This document shows, piece by piece, positions 10,308 to 20,493 of a stretch of 64,000 bases of DNA. The translations under genes were made by a program, and so were the position numbers. Within the stretch, counting starts at the first letter, position 1. Each line of letters starts with the position of its first letter. Origin of the DNA: Musa acuminata AAA Group (Eukaryota; Streptophyta; Magnoliopsida; Zingiberales; Musaceae); assembly GCF_036884655.1 (NCBI RefSeq), contig NC_088342.1, positions 11,824,501-11,888,500 on the forward strand. Direction: 5' to 3'. Under the pieces are notes generated by a model that ran no database searches, had not been told where the DNA came from, and was given only the letters and a program-made list of their open reading frames with translations.

Positions 10308-11683
10308 GATATATCATCAAATTTGAATCTAATGCTTGTATAATTAAAATATCATACAAAAAAATCTATAATTGCCTTAAAAAATAATAATGTGTATACT
10401 ATTGATATTGATGATTTTTATGATGAAATATGTTTTTCGGCTTTATACAATAATGTATGGATTTAGCATCGAAGATTAGGTCCTGCTAGCATGAAACTAA
10501 TCTCTCAAATTTCAACTAGAGAACTTGTAAGAGGAATGTCTAGCATCAAGTTTGTCAAAGACAAAGTTTGTGATGTATGTCAGTTAGGAAAACAAAAAGT
10601 AGTTTCAAATCAAAGAATCAAATAATCATCTCTAGACCACTATAATTGATCCATATGGATTTATTTGGACTAATTGATATGACAAGCCTAAGAGGTAGTA
10701 AATATATCTTAATAATTGTTGATGATTATAGTAGATACACTTAAACATACTTCTTGGTACACAAAAATAATTGTTTTAAATATTTTTAAAAATTTTACAA
10801 AATATTTCAAAATGAAAAGGGTTTTATGATTGCCTCTATTCGAAGTGATCACGGTAGTGAATTTCAAAACCATAATTTTAATAACTTTTATGATTTAAAT
10901 AAGTATAACGATAACTTCTCTATTCCAAGAAACCCTCAATAAAATGGATTTATTGAGAGAAAAAATAGGTGTTTACAAGAAATAACAAGAATCATGCTTA
11001 ATGAACATAGCCTACCTAAATATTTTTGGGCCGAAGCCATTAACACAACATGCTATGTCATGAATAGGGTTCTTATAAAACCATTACCTTCCAAAACTCT
11101 CTATAAATTATGGAACAACGAAAAACCCAATATTTCATATTTTAAAGTTTTTGGTTGTAAATATTTTATTTTAAATAAAAAATATGTCTTAGAAAAATTT
11201 AATGTAAAATCCGATTAAAGTATTTTTCTTGGTTATTCCTCTATGTCTGAAGTTTTTTGTGTCTTTAATAAAAGAACTTTGGTTATAGAGAAATTCATTC
11301 ATGTTGTGTTTAATGAGCTTCCTGAATTTAAGAAAAATAATTTTGATGATGATTTTAATTTTGATACTTTAAATTTGAATAAAAACTCTCCTCTCCCAAG
11401 CAACTTGGATTATCTTCTTCCAAAGAATCCTTACATAAGGATTGAAAGTATGTAGATGCTCATCCTAAGGAGCTAATCATTAGAGACACATCAAAAGGTA
11501 TTCAAACTCGTTCTTCTTTTAAAATTTTTTGTGTGAATGTAGCCTTTTTATCTCAAATAGAACCAAACTGCATTGACGAAGCCCTAAAAGATTATTCATG
11601 GGTTATTGCAATGCAAGAGGAGTTAAATCAATTTGAGAGAAATGATGTTTGGAAGCTTGTTCCTAGACTTAGTGACTATTTAG
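10308..11683 (+). pseudogene. N0: old Sirevirus pol relic, GAG-pre-integrase to start of RT
   Basis: Aligns by eye with D (30060-31440) and J (57230-58620). It opens at the block corresponding to VKFESNACIIEKP of D, then shows the pre-integrase motif with TGG to TAG in front of HRRLG. Integrase blocks follow ([53 protein letters not shown]). The end is the opening of the reverse transcriptase domain (DEALKDYSWVIAMQEELNQF). Stops are frequent and the sequence is more diverged than D or J, in line with its position as the outermost Sirevirus. It continues at 17916 after element A. Confidence 0.85.
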
Positions 11684-13222
11684 TGTTGAATCTCGTATTT
11701 TGACGATGAAACCAATTGATAAGTGTTTATGGTTTAATATACGTTTTGAGTAACGTAGGATGCTTCGATCAGGATGAGATAATTAAAGCAGGAAGAATCA
11801 TGTTGGGCTGGAGGAAAATGTGCTAGAAGATTGAACGTCGGGTCAGAGGATCGGTCGACGTATCGATAGAAGGCTTCGAGTCATGGATTCAGGCATCGGG
11901 CCAAGAAGAGCAGATATTACACCAAGAATATCGGAGTTGCGGAGTCAACTGGCCGATTGGGCAATAGGCCACAAGAGAGGATTATGCGTGGAAGAATCAG
12001 ATGAAGCGTCGAGGGACCAATGACATGCCGAACAACATGATTAATGCTTAATATTAATTATCTAGATCGAAGTATGTTTTTACATGTGCAGAATTAACTA
12101 TGATAGCAAGGCATAAAGCAAAATGAAGTCTTAGAGTCAAGAACATGATTTCGTTGAGAGTTCGAGAGTTCGTTAGAAGTTCGGACGAAAGTTCTATCGG
12201 AACCAATCGAGAAGTCCAAGAGCTTGCCAAAGAAGCTTGTCGGAACTCACTAAGAAGATCATCATAAAGTCCAGGAGCTTGCTGGAAGTATACTGGAACA
12301 TTGCCGAGAGATCGTCGGAAGTTCGCCGGAAATATCGTCGGAAGCTCGCTGGAAGAAATCAGACTTATCTTGCTTAGAATATGTCTTTGGAATCGTACTT
12401 AGCACATAATTAGAGTTGGGATTGGGAGGTAATCCCATCAACTCTGTTAAGGGCCAACTAGGCCCAAAGTTGGACTGGTTTGGGTCGGATTCAAGGCCTA
12501 ACTAGGGTGTTGAAACGCTGGCCGGCGATGGCACCGCCTAGGCAACAACACCCCAGGATTCTTGGGCAGTGGTATCACCCCTGTTCAGCAGTGGTACCGC
12601 CTAGTGCCAGATCCTGCGACGGTAGTACCGCCCAGGAACAGCGATGGTATTGCCAATACCCAGGAAACTTGGGATGAGAACTTTTTACGCTCTAAATTTA
12701 AATTAACTTGAAGCCTATAAATACCCCTCTCATCTCTGGTTAAAAAACATAACCATAGAGAGTTTAAAAGTGAAGAAACTTTGCTGCAATCCCTTTAGAA
12801 AAACCCTCCTCTAGCTTAAACTTAGATTTCTGTTTAGAGAGGAGAGTGAGTGCTTGTAATGGTTGTCTCCTAAACCCGATAAAAGGAGAAGCGGGGTGTA
12901 AGAAGGAGGTTGATCTTCGCCTATTAAAGGAAGATCGATAGTGGATGCCGGTGGCCTCGACGGAAGAGGAATCGGCGAAGTGGATGTAGGTCATGACGAC
13001 CGAACCACTCTAAAATCTGGTTTACATATTTTTGAGCAATTTACTTTAATTGCAAATCTCCTTACTTGCTCTTTACATCCACTATTCTTTTACGAACACG
13101 CTTTTAAGTTAACATCTTTACGAAATCGGTTTTATCGCAATAAAGTTTTTAAACCGACGTTATTTTATCGCTGCACTAATTCACCCCCCCTCTTAGTGCC
13201 GACCGCACTCTTGATCCTAACA
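11684..13222 (+). repeat. A 5' LTR (1,539 bp)
   Basis: It begins TGTTGAATCTCG and ends TTGATCCTAACA. In order it holds the head TTTTGACGATGAAACCAATTGAT, a GC-rich block full of CGGAAG and GTTCG repeats (about 12150-12360), palindrome-like GGTACCGCC units (about 12528-12660), a TATA box at 12716, and the U5 end with CCGAACCACT and the C-run. Confidence 0.92.
12716..12723 (+). promoter_or_regulatory. TATA box, A 5' LTR
   Basis: TATAAATA in CCTATAAATACCCC, just downstream of the GC-rich palindrome array; the same context recurs in the other Sirevirus LTRs. Confidence 0.75.
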
Positions 13223-13224
13223 AT

Positions 13225-13236
13225 TGGTATCAGAGC
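13225..13236 (+). promoter_or_regulatory. A primer-binding site
   Basis: TGGTATCAGAGC, the standard complement of initiator tRNA-Met in plant copia elements, 2 bases after the LTR. Confidence 0.9.
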
Positions 13237-13271
13237 CTCGTTTTCTTATTTGGTTTAACACCCAAAGAGAA

Positions 13272-14165
13272 ATGACTCTTTTCGACTTTCAAGAGGGTCA
13301 CTCTCTTATTCGTCCTCCCTTTTTCAATGGGATGAACTACATATATTGAAAAACTCAAATGAGAGTTTTCTTACTTTCATTGAATCTTGATTTATGGCAC
13401 ATAGTCGAATTTGATTTTCAAAGGTCTTCTCTTCCAATGAACCATTGGAATGATTTAGAGAAGAAGATATTTTCTTTAAATGCAAAGGCTATGAATTCCT
13501 TATTTTGCGCCTTAGACAAAAACGAGTTTAATCGAATTTCTATGTGCGAAATGGCTTTTGACATATGACGTACTCTCGAAATCACACACGTAGGCACTAG
13601 CAAAGTTAAGGATTCTAAAGTTAAATTTTTAATGTATGATTTTGAACTTTTTCATATGAAACCAAGCGAAACCATTATTGATATGTACACCCATTTTATG
13701 GATGTTGTCAATGGTTTAAAAGCACTTAGTAGAAGTTTTTTGGATTTTGAATTTGTAAACAAAATTTTACGTTCTCTTAATAAGAGTTGGGATCTGAAAG
13801 TAACCGCAATACAAGAGGCAAAAAACCTAAACAACCTACCACTTGAACAACTAATTGGGTTTTTGATGACCTATGAAATGACTAATGTATCACTTGACGA
13901 ACATGAGAACTACCTTCCAAAGGACAAGAAGGATTTCAGACTTAGAACACATGAAGACCACTCGAGCATAAGCTTAAGTGATGGTGAACTTGAACTCACT
14001 AAGAAATTTAAAAAGTTAATAAAATAAAATTTAAAGAACAAAAAGAACGTAATTACTTGCTTTGAATGCAAGAAGAAGAACACAGATTAGGATGAATCAA
14101 GCTCCTCCGAAGACGAGAAGAAAATCAACAAAGGCGAGTGGCAAACTATGCCTTAACGGCTTTCG
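13272..14165 (+). pseudogene. gag: A gag relic with half a zinc knuckle
   Basis: The start ATG at 13272 opens MTLFDFQEGHSLIRPPFFNG, the Sirevirus Gag N-terminus. One frame runs through the UBN2-type Gag core (KIFSLNAKAMNSLFCALDKNEFNRI..) with stops at the two places where tryptophan codons stand in relatives (TGG to TGA near 13347 and 13566). The C-terminal part keeps TCFECKKK (CxxC at 14058-14069) but lacks the GHY..DC half of the knuckle; it joins directly to KKNTD, then an SSSSEDE block. A one-base deletion near 14142 closes it. Product would be an RNA-packaging structural protein. Confidence 0.88.
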
Positions 14166-16316
14166 ATGATGAGGTAATCAAAATCTTCCTAATTTATTTC
14201 AAAATTATATTATGCTTTTCATGATACATTTTCTTTTTTAATTTAGTTTAGAATTAATTTTCTTGAAAATTACATGTTTAATAATGAAAATGCAAAAATT
14301 AGGAATCATGCTTATCATTCTAGTAATTTTGAAAATAATCATGAAAATTACATGTTTATGATAAACAAAATTCTTTTGAATAAAAATACCTTATGAAATA
14401 ATGTAATTTTATATCATACTTAATAAATTTATAATTTAAAATTATGCATGATGATTCTTACGATTTATGGATTATTGATTTATGAAAGTTACTTTTTCGA
14501 TTTAGAAAATGATGCATGTTTTGATTTGGCATAAATGAAAAAGATATACTTATTTGAAATTGTGTAAGTGTTGATGATTGTATATTTAATGATGCATAAT
14601 GATGTAATAAAAACATTAAATGTTTTGATACCATGATTCATGATTTTATGCATGAGATTTTAAAGCTATACATGATGATTTTTATGATTTATTGATCTTG
14701 ATGATTTTTATGATAAATCTTGCACTTTCATTTTAAACAATGATATATGTTTTGATTTGACAAGTTGAATGATTGAGAATAAATGATGATTTTTCTCTTG
14801 AATATAACTTATGATATTTTTTATGAATCATCATCTTGATTTTGAACTCCTATCATTTTTCTAAAAAAGAGAGATTAATGAATCTATTTATGTCCTTTTT
14901 ATGAATCTCTTGAAAATGATTTTGATTTGACAAATTGAATTTGTATGAATTTTATCTTGATTTTTTGAGCTTTACAACTAAAGATTTCTTATGCATCAAT
15001 CAAGATATTATATCATTTTTTTCTCTCTTATGTTTCTTTTTGCCAATTGCTAAAGAGAAAATAAATGATCAAAATGTTGATTTAATGATTTAATGTTTGG
15101 TATTATGAATGTTTTAATATCATGCATGGAGTAATGATGAAGGTTTTGAACACAAATGTTTGTATCATTTTTTATGATTTTACATTTTAAAAATGTGCAT
15201 GATGAGTTATAGTGATGATTGATTTATTTTTGGAATCAAACATGTAATGATGATTTTATATTTTATACTTATGATAATGATGCATGCAATAAAGAAATAT
15301 TCATGATGAAAAATTGTTTTGATATTCACGACTTGACTTTTCATCTTTGTTATTTACCTTTGTTATGATTCAAAATTGTTGTAAAGGGAAAAGAATCACA
15401 ACATTGTATTCTTCCCTTCTATTTGACAATGATATAAGGGGAGTAAATTTTGCTAGCTTGCTAGCTTGCATCTTTCAAGAAGAATCAAAATGCTTGCTCA
15501 TCTAAAAAAGATGCAAAAATCTTGTCAACTTTCATATGTAAAATTTGCTAGCTCACAAATTGCAAGGAGAAAAACTTTCTAAGAAGCAAAGTTACTAGCT
15601 TATTCAAAAATGATGCATGCAATACTTATGATTTTATTATGATAATGTATTTGATGTCTTGCATATCAGAATCATGATTAAAATTGCATTGACTTAAATT
15701 AAATTTAAATTCAAGATTTATCTCAATTATGATATATTGAAATAAGAATGATACTTTATTTTTGTCATAATTTGAAAATTGATAAATTACAACATTGTTT
15801 TGTTATTCTTCTCTTTTTGCCAATGGCAAAGGGGGAGAAAGAATTTCTAGTGTGCACATCATGAAAAAAAGGCAAACTTGTTAGTTGCACAAGTCAAAAA
15901 GATGCAAAAAATATGTTAGCTTGCTCATCTCAAAAGAGAAGCAAAGATTTTTAACTTACATATTTCAAGAAGCAAAAGTTGCCTTCTTGAACATCTCAAA
16001 ATTGCTAGCTTGCATGTTTTAAAATGTTGTAAAATTATTGCTAGCTTGCCTGATAATAAAACTAGAGATTTATGATACAATGTATTGAACTTGTATTCCA
16101 AACACATGAATAGTTAGACTTCTCCTTTCTGTTGATGACAAAGGGGGAGAAGTATATTGATGTTATGCATGATTTTATCATGACATGTTTGCTTGGATTT
16201 TTGAATCCAAGAGTTTCTATTAATAATGGCATATTGATAGGGGGAGTTTGTTTAAACTCCGAGAGTTAAGGTTAACTCTGTCATCAATTGGTTGTCATCA
16301 TCAAAAAATGGGAGAT
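14166..16316 (+). other. A spacer: AT-rich, ATGATG-rich, in place of pol
   Basis: No coding domain on either strand. The first 1.2 kb is AT-rich with many ATGATG / TGATTTATG words. From about 15440 to 16060 it carries scattered copies of a TTGCTAGCTTGC-like motif with CTCAAAAGAGAAG. Two purine motifs (CAAAGGGGGAGAA) at 15827-15840 and 16134-16152 bracket most of this array. Near the end are two hairpins (16243-16260 and 16262-16279) and the left arm of a long inverted repeat (16281-16306), then the purine tract. Confidence 0.8.
16307..16316 (+). promoter_or_regulatory. A polypurine tract
   Basis: AATGGGAGAT before the 3' LTR; a decayed form of AGGGGGAGAT found in B, C and D. Confidence 0.75.
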
Positions 16317-17910
16317 TATTGAATCTCGTATTTTAATGATAAAACTAATTAATAATTATTTATGATTTAATATACGTTTTGAGTGACGTAGGATGCTTTG
16401 ATCAGGATGAGACAATTAAAGTAGGAAGAATCATGTTGGGCCGGAGGAAAACGTGTCAGAAGATTGGACGTCGGCCCGGAGGATCGGTCGACGTATCGAC
16501 AGAAGGCTTTAGGCCATGGATTCAGGCATCAGGCCAAGAAGAGCAGATATTGCGCTAAGGATATCGGAGTTGCAGAGTCAACTGACCGATTGGGCAATAG
16601 GCCGCAAGAGAGGATGATTCGCCGAAGAATCGGACGAAGCGTCGAGGGACCAATGACATGCCGGACAACATGATTAATGCTTAGTATTAATTATCTAGAT
16701 CGAAGTGTGTTTTTACATATGCAGGATTAACTACGATAGCAAGGCATAAAGCAAAATAAAGTCCCGGAGTCAAGAACGCGATTTCGTTGGGAGTTCGAGA
16801 GTTCGTCGGAAGTCCGGACGTTCATCGGAAGTTCTACCGGAACCAACCGAGAAGTCCAGGAGTTTGCCAAAGAAGCTCGTCGGAACTCACCAAGAAGATC
16901 ATTGTGAAGTCTAGGAGCTTGCTGGAAGTCTACCAGAACATTGTCGAGAGATTGTCAAAAGTTCGCTGGAAAGATCGCCAAAAGCTCGCCAGAAGAAATC
17001 AAACTTATCTTGCTTAGAATATGTCTTAGGAATTGTAGTTAGCACATAATTAGAGTTGGGATTGGGAGGTAATCCCATCAACTCTGTTAAGGGCCAATTG
17101 GGCCCGAAGTTGGACTGGTTTAGGCCAGATTCAAGGCCCAACCAGGGTGCTGAAACCCTGGCCGGTGGTGGCACCGCCAGGGCTGGCGGTGGCATCGCTT
17201 GGGGAACAGCACCCCAGGATTCCTGGGTAGTGGTACCACCCAAGCTGGGCGGTGGTACCGCTGGCAGCAATGCTTCCAACGGTGGTACTGCCCCTGTTCA
17301 GTGGTGGTACCATCCAATACCAAATCCTACGGCGGTTGTACGACCAGTACCCAGGAAACCTAGGATGAGACCTTTTTAGGCTCCAAGTTTGAATCAACTT
17401 GAAGCCTATAAATATGCCTCTCATCCCTGGTTAAAAAACACAAGTATTGAGAGTTTAAAAGTGAAGAAACTCTATTGCAATCCCTTTAGAAAATCCCTCA
17501 TCTAGCTTAAACTTAGATTTCTATTTAGAGAGGAGAGTGAGTGCTTGTAAGGGTTGTCTCCTAAACCCGGTAAAAGGAGAATAGGGGTGTAAGAAAGAGG
17601 TTGAACTTCGCCTATTAAAGGAAGATCGATAGTGGATGCCGGTGGCCTCGAAAGAGGAATTGGCGAAGTGGATGTAGGTCACGACGATCGAACCACTCTA
17701 AAATCTGGTTTACATTTCTTTGAGCAATTTACTTTAACTGCAAACCTCCTTACTTGCTCTTGACATCCACTACTCTTTTACAAACACGCTTTCAAGTTAA
17801 CATCTTTACGAAACTGGTTTTATCGTAATGAAGTTTTTAAACTGACGTTATTTTACCACTGTACTAATTCACCCCCCCTCTTAGTACCGACCCCACTCTT
17901 GATCCTAACA
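16317..17910 (+). repeat. A 3' LTR (1,594 bp)
   Basis: It starts TATTGAATCTCG, with TG changed to TA, and ends GATCCTAACA. Same order as the 5' copy: CGGAAG block, palindrome-like array at about 17160-17345 (GGTGGTACCGC units), TATA at 17407-17414, U5 end. Its head carries several G-to-A and C-to-T changes relative to the 5' copy, consistent with methylation-linked decay. Confidence 0.9.
17407..17414 (+). promoter_or_regulatory. TATA box, A 3' LTR
   Basis: TATAAATA in GCCTATAAATATGCC. Confidence 0.7.
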
Positions 17911-17915
17911 ATTAG

Positions 17916-18014
17916 TAATTGGTACTAAATGGGTCTTTAGAAATAAGCAAGATGAACTTGGTATCGTGGTTAGAAATAAAGATAGATTAGTGGCCAAAGG
18001 TTTCAACCAAGAAG
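17916..18014 (+). pseudogene. N0 reverse transcriptase fragment
   Basis: The old Sirevirus resumes after A with TAATTGGTACTAAATGGG and codes for a stretch like [15 protein letters not shown], matching D near 31440-31540. It ends at 18014 where the LTR of C begins. The remainder of N0 is expected beyond the right edge of the window. Confidence 0.85.
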
Positions 18015-18557
18015 TGTTGAATCTCGGATTTTGATAATGAAACCAATTGATAGTATTTATTTGATGTGCATTTAAGTGACGCAGGACTAGCTTCAATCAG
18101 AAGAGGCAAATCAATTAAAGCAGGAGGAATCAAATGTTAGACCGGAGCAAACATATTAGAAGATTGGACATCGAGTCGAAGGATCGGTCGACGTGTCGAT
18201 AGAAGGCTTCGGTCTGTGAATTCGAGCATCGGGCCAAGAAAATTGGACATTGTGCTAAGAAGATCAGAAGTTGCGAGAAAACAATATGCTGATTGGATAA
18301 TATGCCGAAGGAGAGGACGATGCGTCGAAGGATCGGATGAAGCGTTGGAAGAACCAATGAAATGCCGGACAACATAGGATTCGCTTGTAATCGATTATGT
18401 CTAGATCGAGTTAGTTTAGAGTCTAATTGAGTTGATTTATAATATAATTAGGCCAACTCAGTCAGGGGCCAACTGGGCATAAGTTTGGGTTGTGTTGGGC
18501 CAAGTAAAAAAATCCAAACAATGACCCAACAGGTGAAACCATCATGGCACAGTCTCC
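18015..18557 (+). repeat. C 5' LTR, left part
   Basis: TGTTGAATCTCGGATTTTG start, then a subfamily-specific GC-rich block and GGGCCAACTGGGC before it is cut by B at ..CACAGTCTCC. The LTR resumes at 25076. The two parts add to about 1.2 kb, shorter than the LTRs of B or G. Confidence 0.87.
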
Positions 18558-20443
18558 TGTTGAATCTCGTATTTTTATGATGAAACTACTTGACATATGT
18601 TTATGATTTAATCTACGTTTTGAGTGATGTAGGATGCTTCGATCAGGATGTGACAATTAAAGCAGGAAAATCATGTTGTGCCAGAGGAACATGTCAGAAG
18701 ATTGGACATCGGGCCGGTGGATCGGTCGACGTATCGATAGAAGGCTTCGGGCCGTGGACTCGGGCATCGGGCCAAGAAGAGCGGGTATTGTGCCAAGGAT
18801 ATCGGAGTTGCGGAGTCAACTGACCGATTGGGCAATAGGCTGTAGGAGAGGACGATGCGTCGAAGAATCAAACGAAGCGTCGAGGGACCAATGACATGCC
18901 GGACAACTTGGTTAATTGCTTAGGATTAATTGTCTCAATCGAAGTTTTGTTTTAAGTGTGCAGGATTAACTACGATGAAAGTAAGATATGCAGCAGGAGT
19001 TACGCCGGAGTCAAGACAATGATCACGTTGGGAGTTCGAGAGTTCGACGGAAGTTCGGACAGTCGTCGGAGGTTCTGCGGGAACAAATATGAGAAGTCCA
19101 TGAGCTTGCCAAAGAAGCTCGTCGGAACTCACCAAGTGGATCGTCACAAGTCTAGGAGTTTGCTAGAAGTCCGCAGGAGCATCACCGAGGGTTCATCGGA
19201 TGATCGACGGAAGTTCGCCGGAAGCTCGCCGGAAGAAGCGATTGACGCACCGGAGCAAGTTGCAGTAAATGTCTTAGGAAATATTGTAGTTAGCACAATG
19301 ATTAAGTTGGAAATGGGAGGTGATCCCATTAACTTAATCTTGGGGCAATTGGGCCCCTAAAAAACCCAAATTGGGCCAAATGGATCAACCCATTCGGACC
19401 CTGATTTCTGCCAAGCTGTTGAACCACCCTAGCCAGGCGGCGGCACCGCCTGGGCTCAGTCTCCGAGTGAGACTGGGCGGTGCAACCGCCCCTGACAGGA
19501 GGTGGCACCGCCTGAGCTCGGTCTTCGAGCTCTGGCAAGAGGTGCAACCGCCTTAGTCAGGCAGTGGCACCGCCTGAGCTCGGTCTTCGAGCTCTGGCAG
19601 GAGGTGTAACCGCCCCTGACAGGAGGTGGCACCGCCCAGAGGCTTAGTCTTCAAGCTTTGCCAAGCGGTGCAACCGCCTCAGTCAGGTGGTGCAACCGCC
19701 AGATCCCGAAATTCTGGGAATTGACGGTTTTGAGCTCAGAATTTAAACTGGGTTGGGGCCTATAAATACCCCACCCTTTCAGCACTGAAAGGGCACTCAA
19801 ACACACCGAAATCCTGATCTTATTCTGTGATTTTTAGAGCTTAAAATGGTTGTAAAGGCCAAAAGTTCTTCTCCCTCTTTTCTTCCAAGTTCTGATCTTT
19901 AAAGAGAGGAGAGAAAATTCTGTGAGGGTTGTCTCCTAAGCCCGTCAAAAGGAGTGAAACTATAAAAGGGTGGTTGGCCTTCGCCTATTAAAGGAAGGCC
20001 TCTAGTGGACGTCGGTGACCTCGTCAATGGAGGAAGCCAAAAGTGGATGTAGGTCAAGATTGACCGAACCACTCTAAATCTCGGTTTGCATTTACTTTGA
20101 GCATGTTATCTTTACTGCAAACCTCCTCAAAAGCTTACTGCCTTCTGCGCATATACGATCGTGTTTCAAGCTCTGCATTTTCTGAATCGACGTTTAGACG
20201 TAAATCGTTTTTATCATACGAACATCATATTTCAGTTTGCGTTTACGTTCTGATTTCTATCATAACTACAAATTGCCTTTATATCTTTGCTTTAACTGCA
20301 TCTTACTTGGTTACAAGTTAAAGTGATTTATGAATCGGATTTTCTATCGAAATTGCTCTTATCGTACGAACGCGATTTTAATCGTCGAAAGTTTTTTGCT
20401 GCACTAATTCACCCCCCTCCTCTTAGTGCTCTTGATCCTAACA
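18558..20443 (+). repeat. B 5' LTR (1,886 bp)
   Basis: Long-type LTR from TGTTGAATCTCG to TTGATCCTAACA. It contains the extra 5' module (GACGTCGGGCCGGTGGATCGG-like block, about 18700-18900), a CGGAAG-rich block (19030-19250), a palindrome array (about 19435-19705) with units such as GGCGGTGCAACCGCC, the TATA box and the U5 end. Open frames inside it are by-products of the GC-rich repeats. Confidence 0.93.
19761..19768 (+). promoter_or_regulatory. TATA box, B 5' LTR
   Basis: TATAAATA in GGGGCCTATAAATACCCC, about 55 bases after the palindrome array. Confidence 0.78.
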
Positions 20444-20445
20444 AT

Positions 20446-20457
20446 TAGTATCAGAGC
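20446..20457 (+). promoter_or_regulatory. B primer-binding site
   Basis: TAGTATCAGAGC, one mismatch from the tRNA-Met complement, 2 bases after the LTR. Confidence 0.82.
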
Positions 20458-20493
20458 TCGGTATTTCTTATTTCGGATTTACACCCGAGAGAA

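Larger units (their letters stand above)
11684..17910 (+). mobile_element. A: gag-only (non-autonomous) Sirevirus
   Basis: Two LTRs (11684-13222 and 16317-17910), a primer site, a gag relic and a 2.1 kb AT-rich spacer; no protease, integrase, reverse transcriptase or RNase H. It splits the N0 reverse transcriptase: the reading passes from ..LSDYL to [12 protein letters not shown] sequence across the element. The flanking 5-mers TTTAG (11679-11683) and ATTAG (17911-17915) differ by one base and form the likely target duplication. I would class it as a TR-GAG-type element. Confidence 0.9.
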
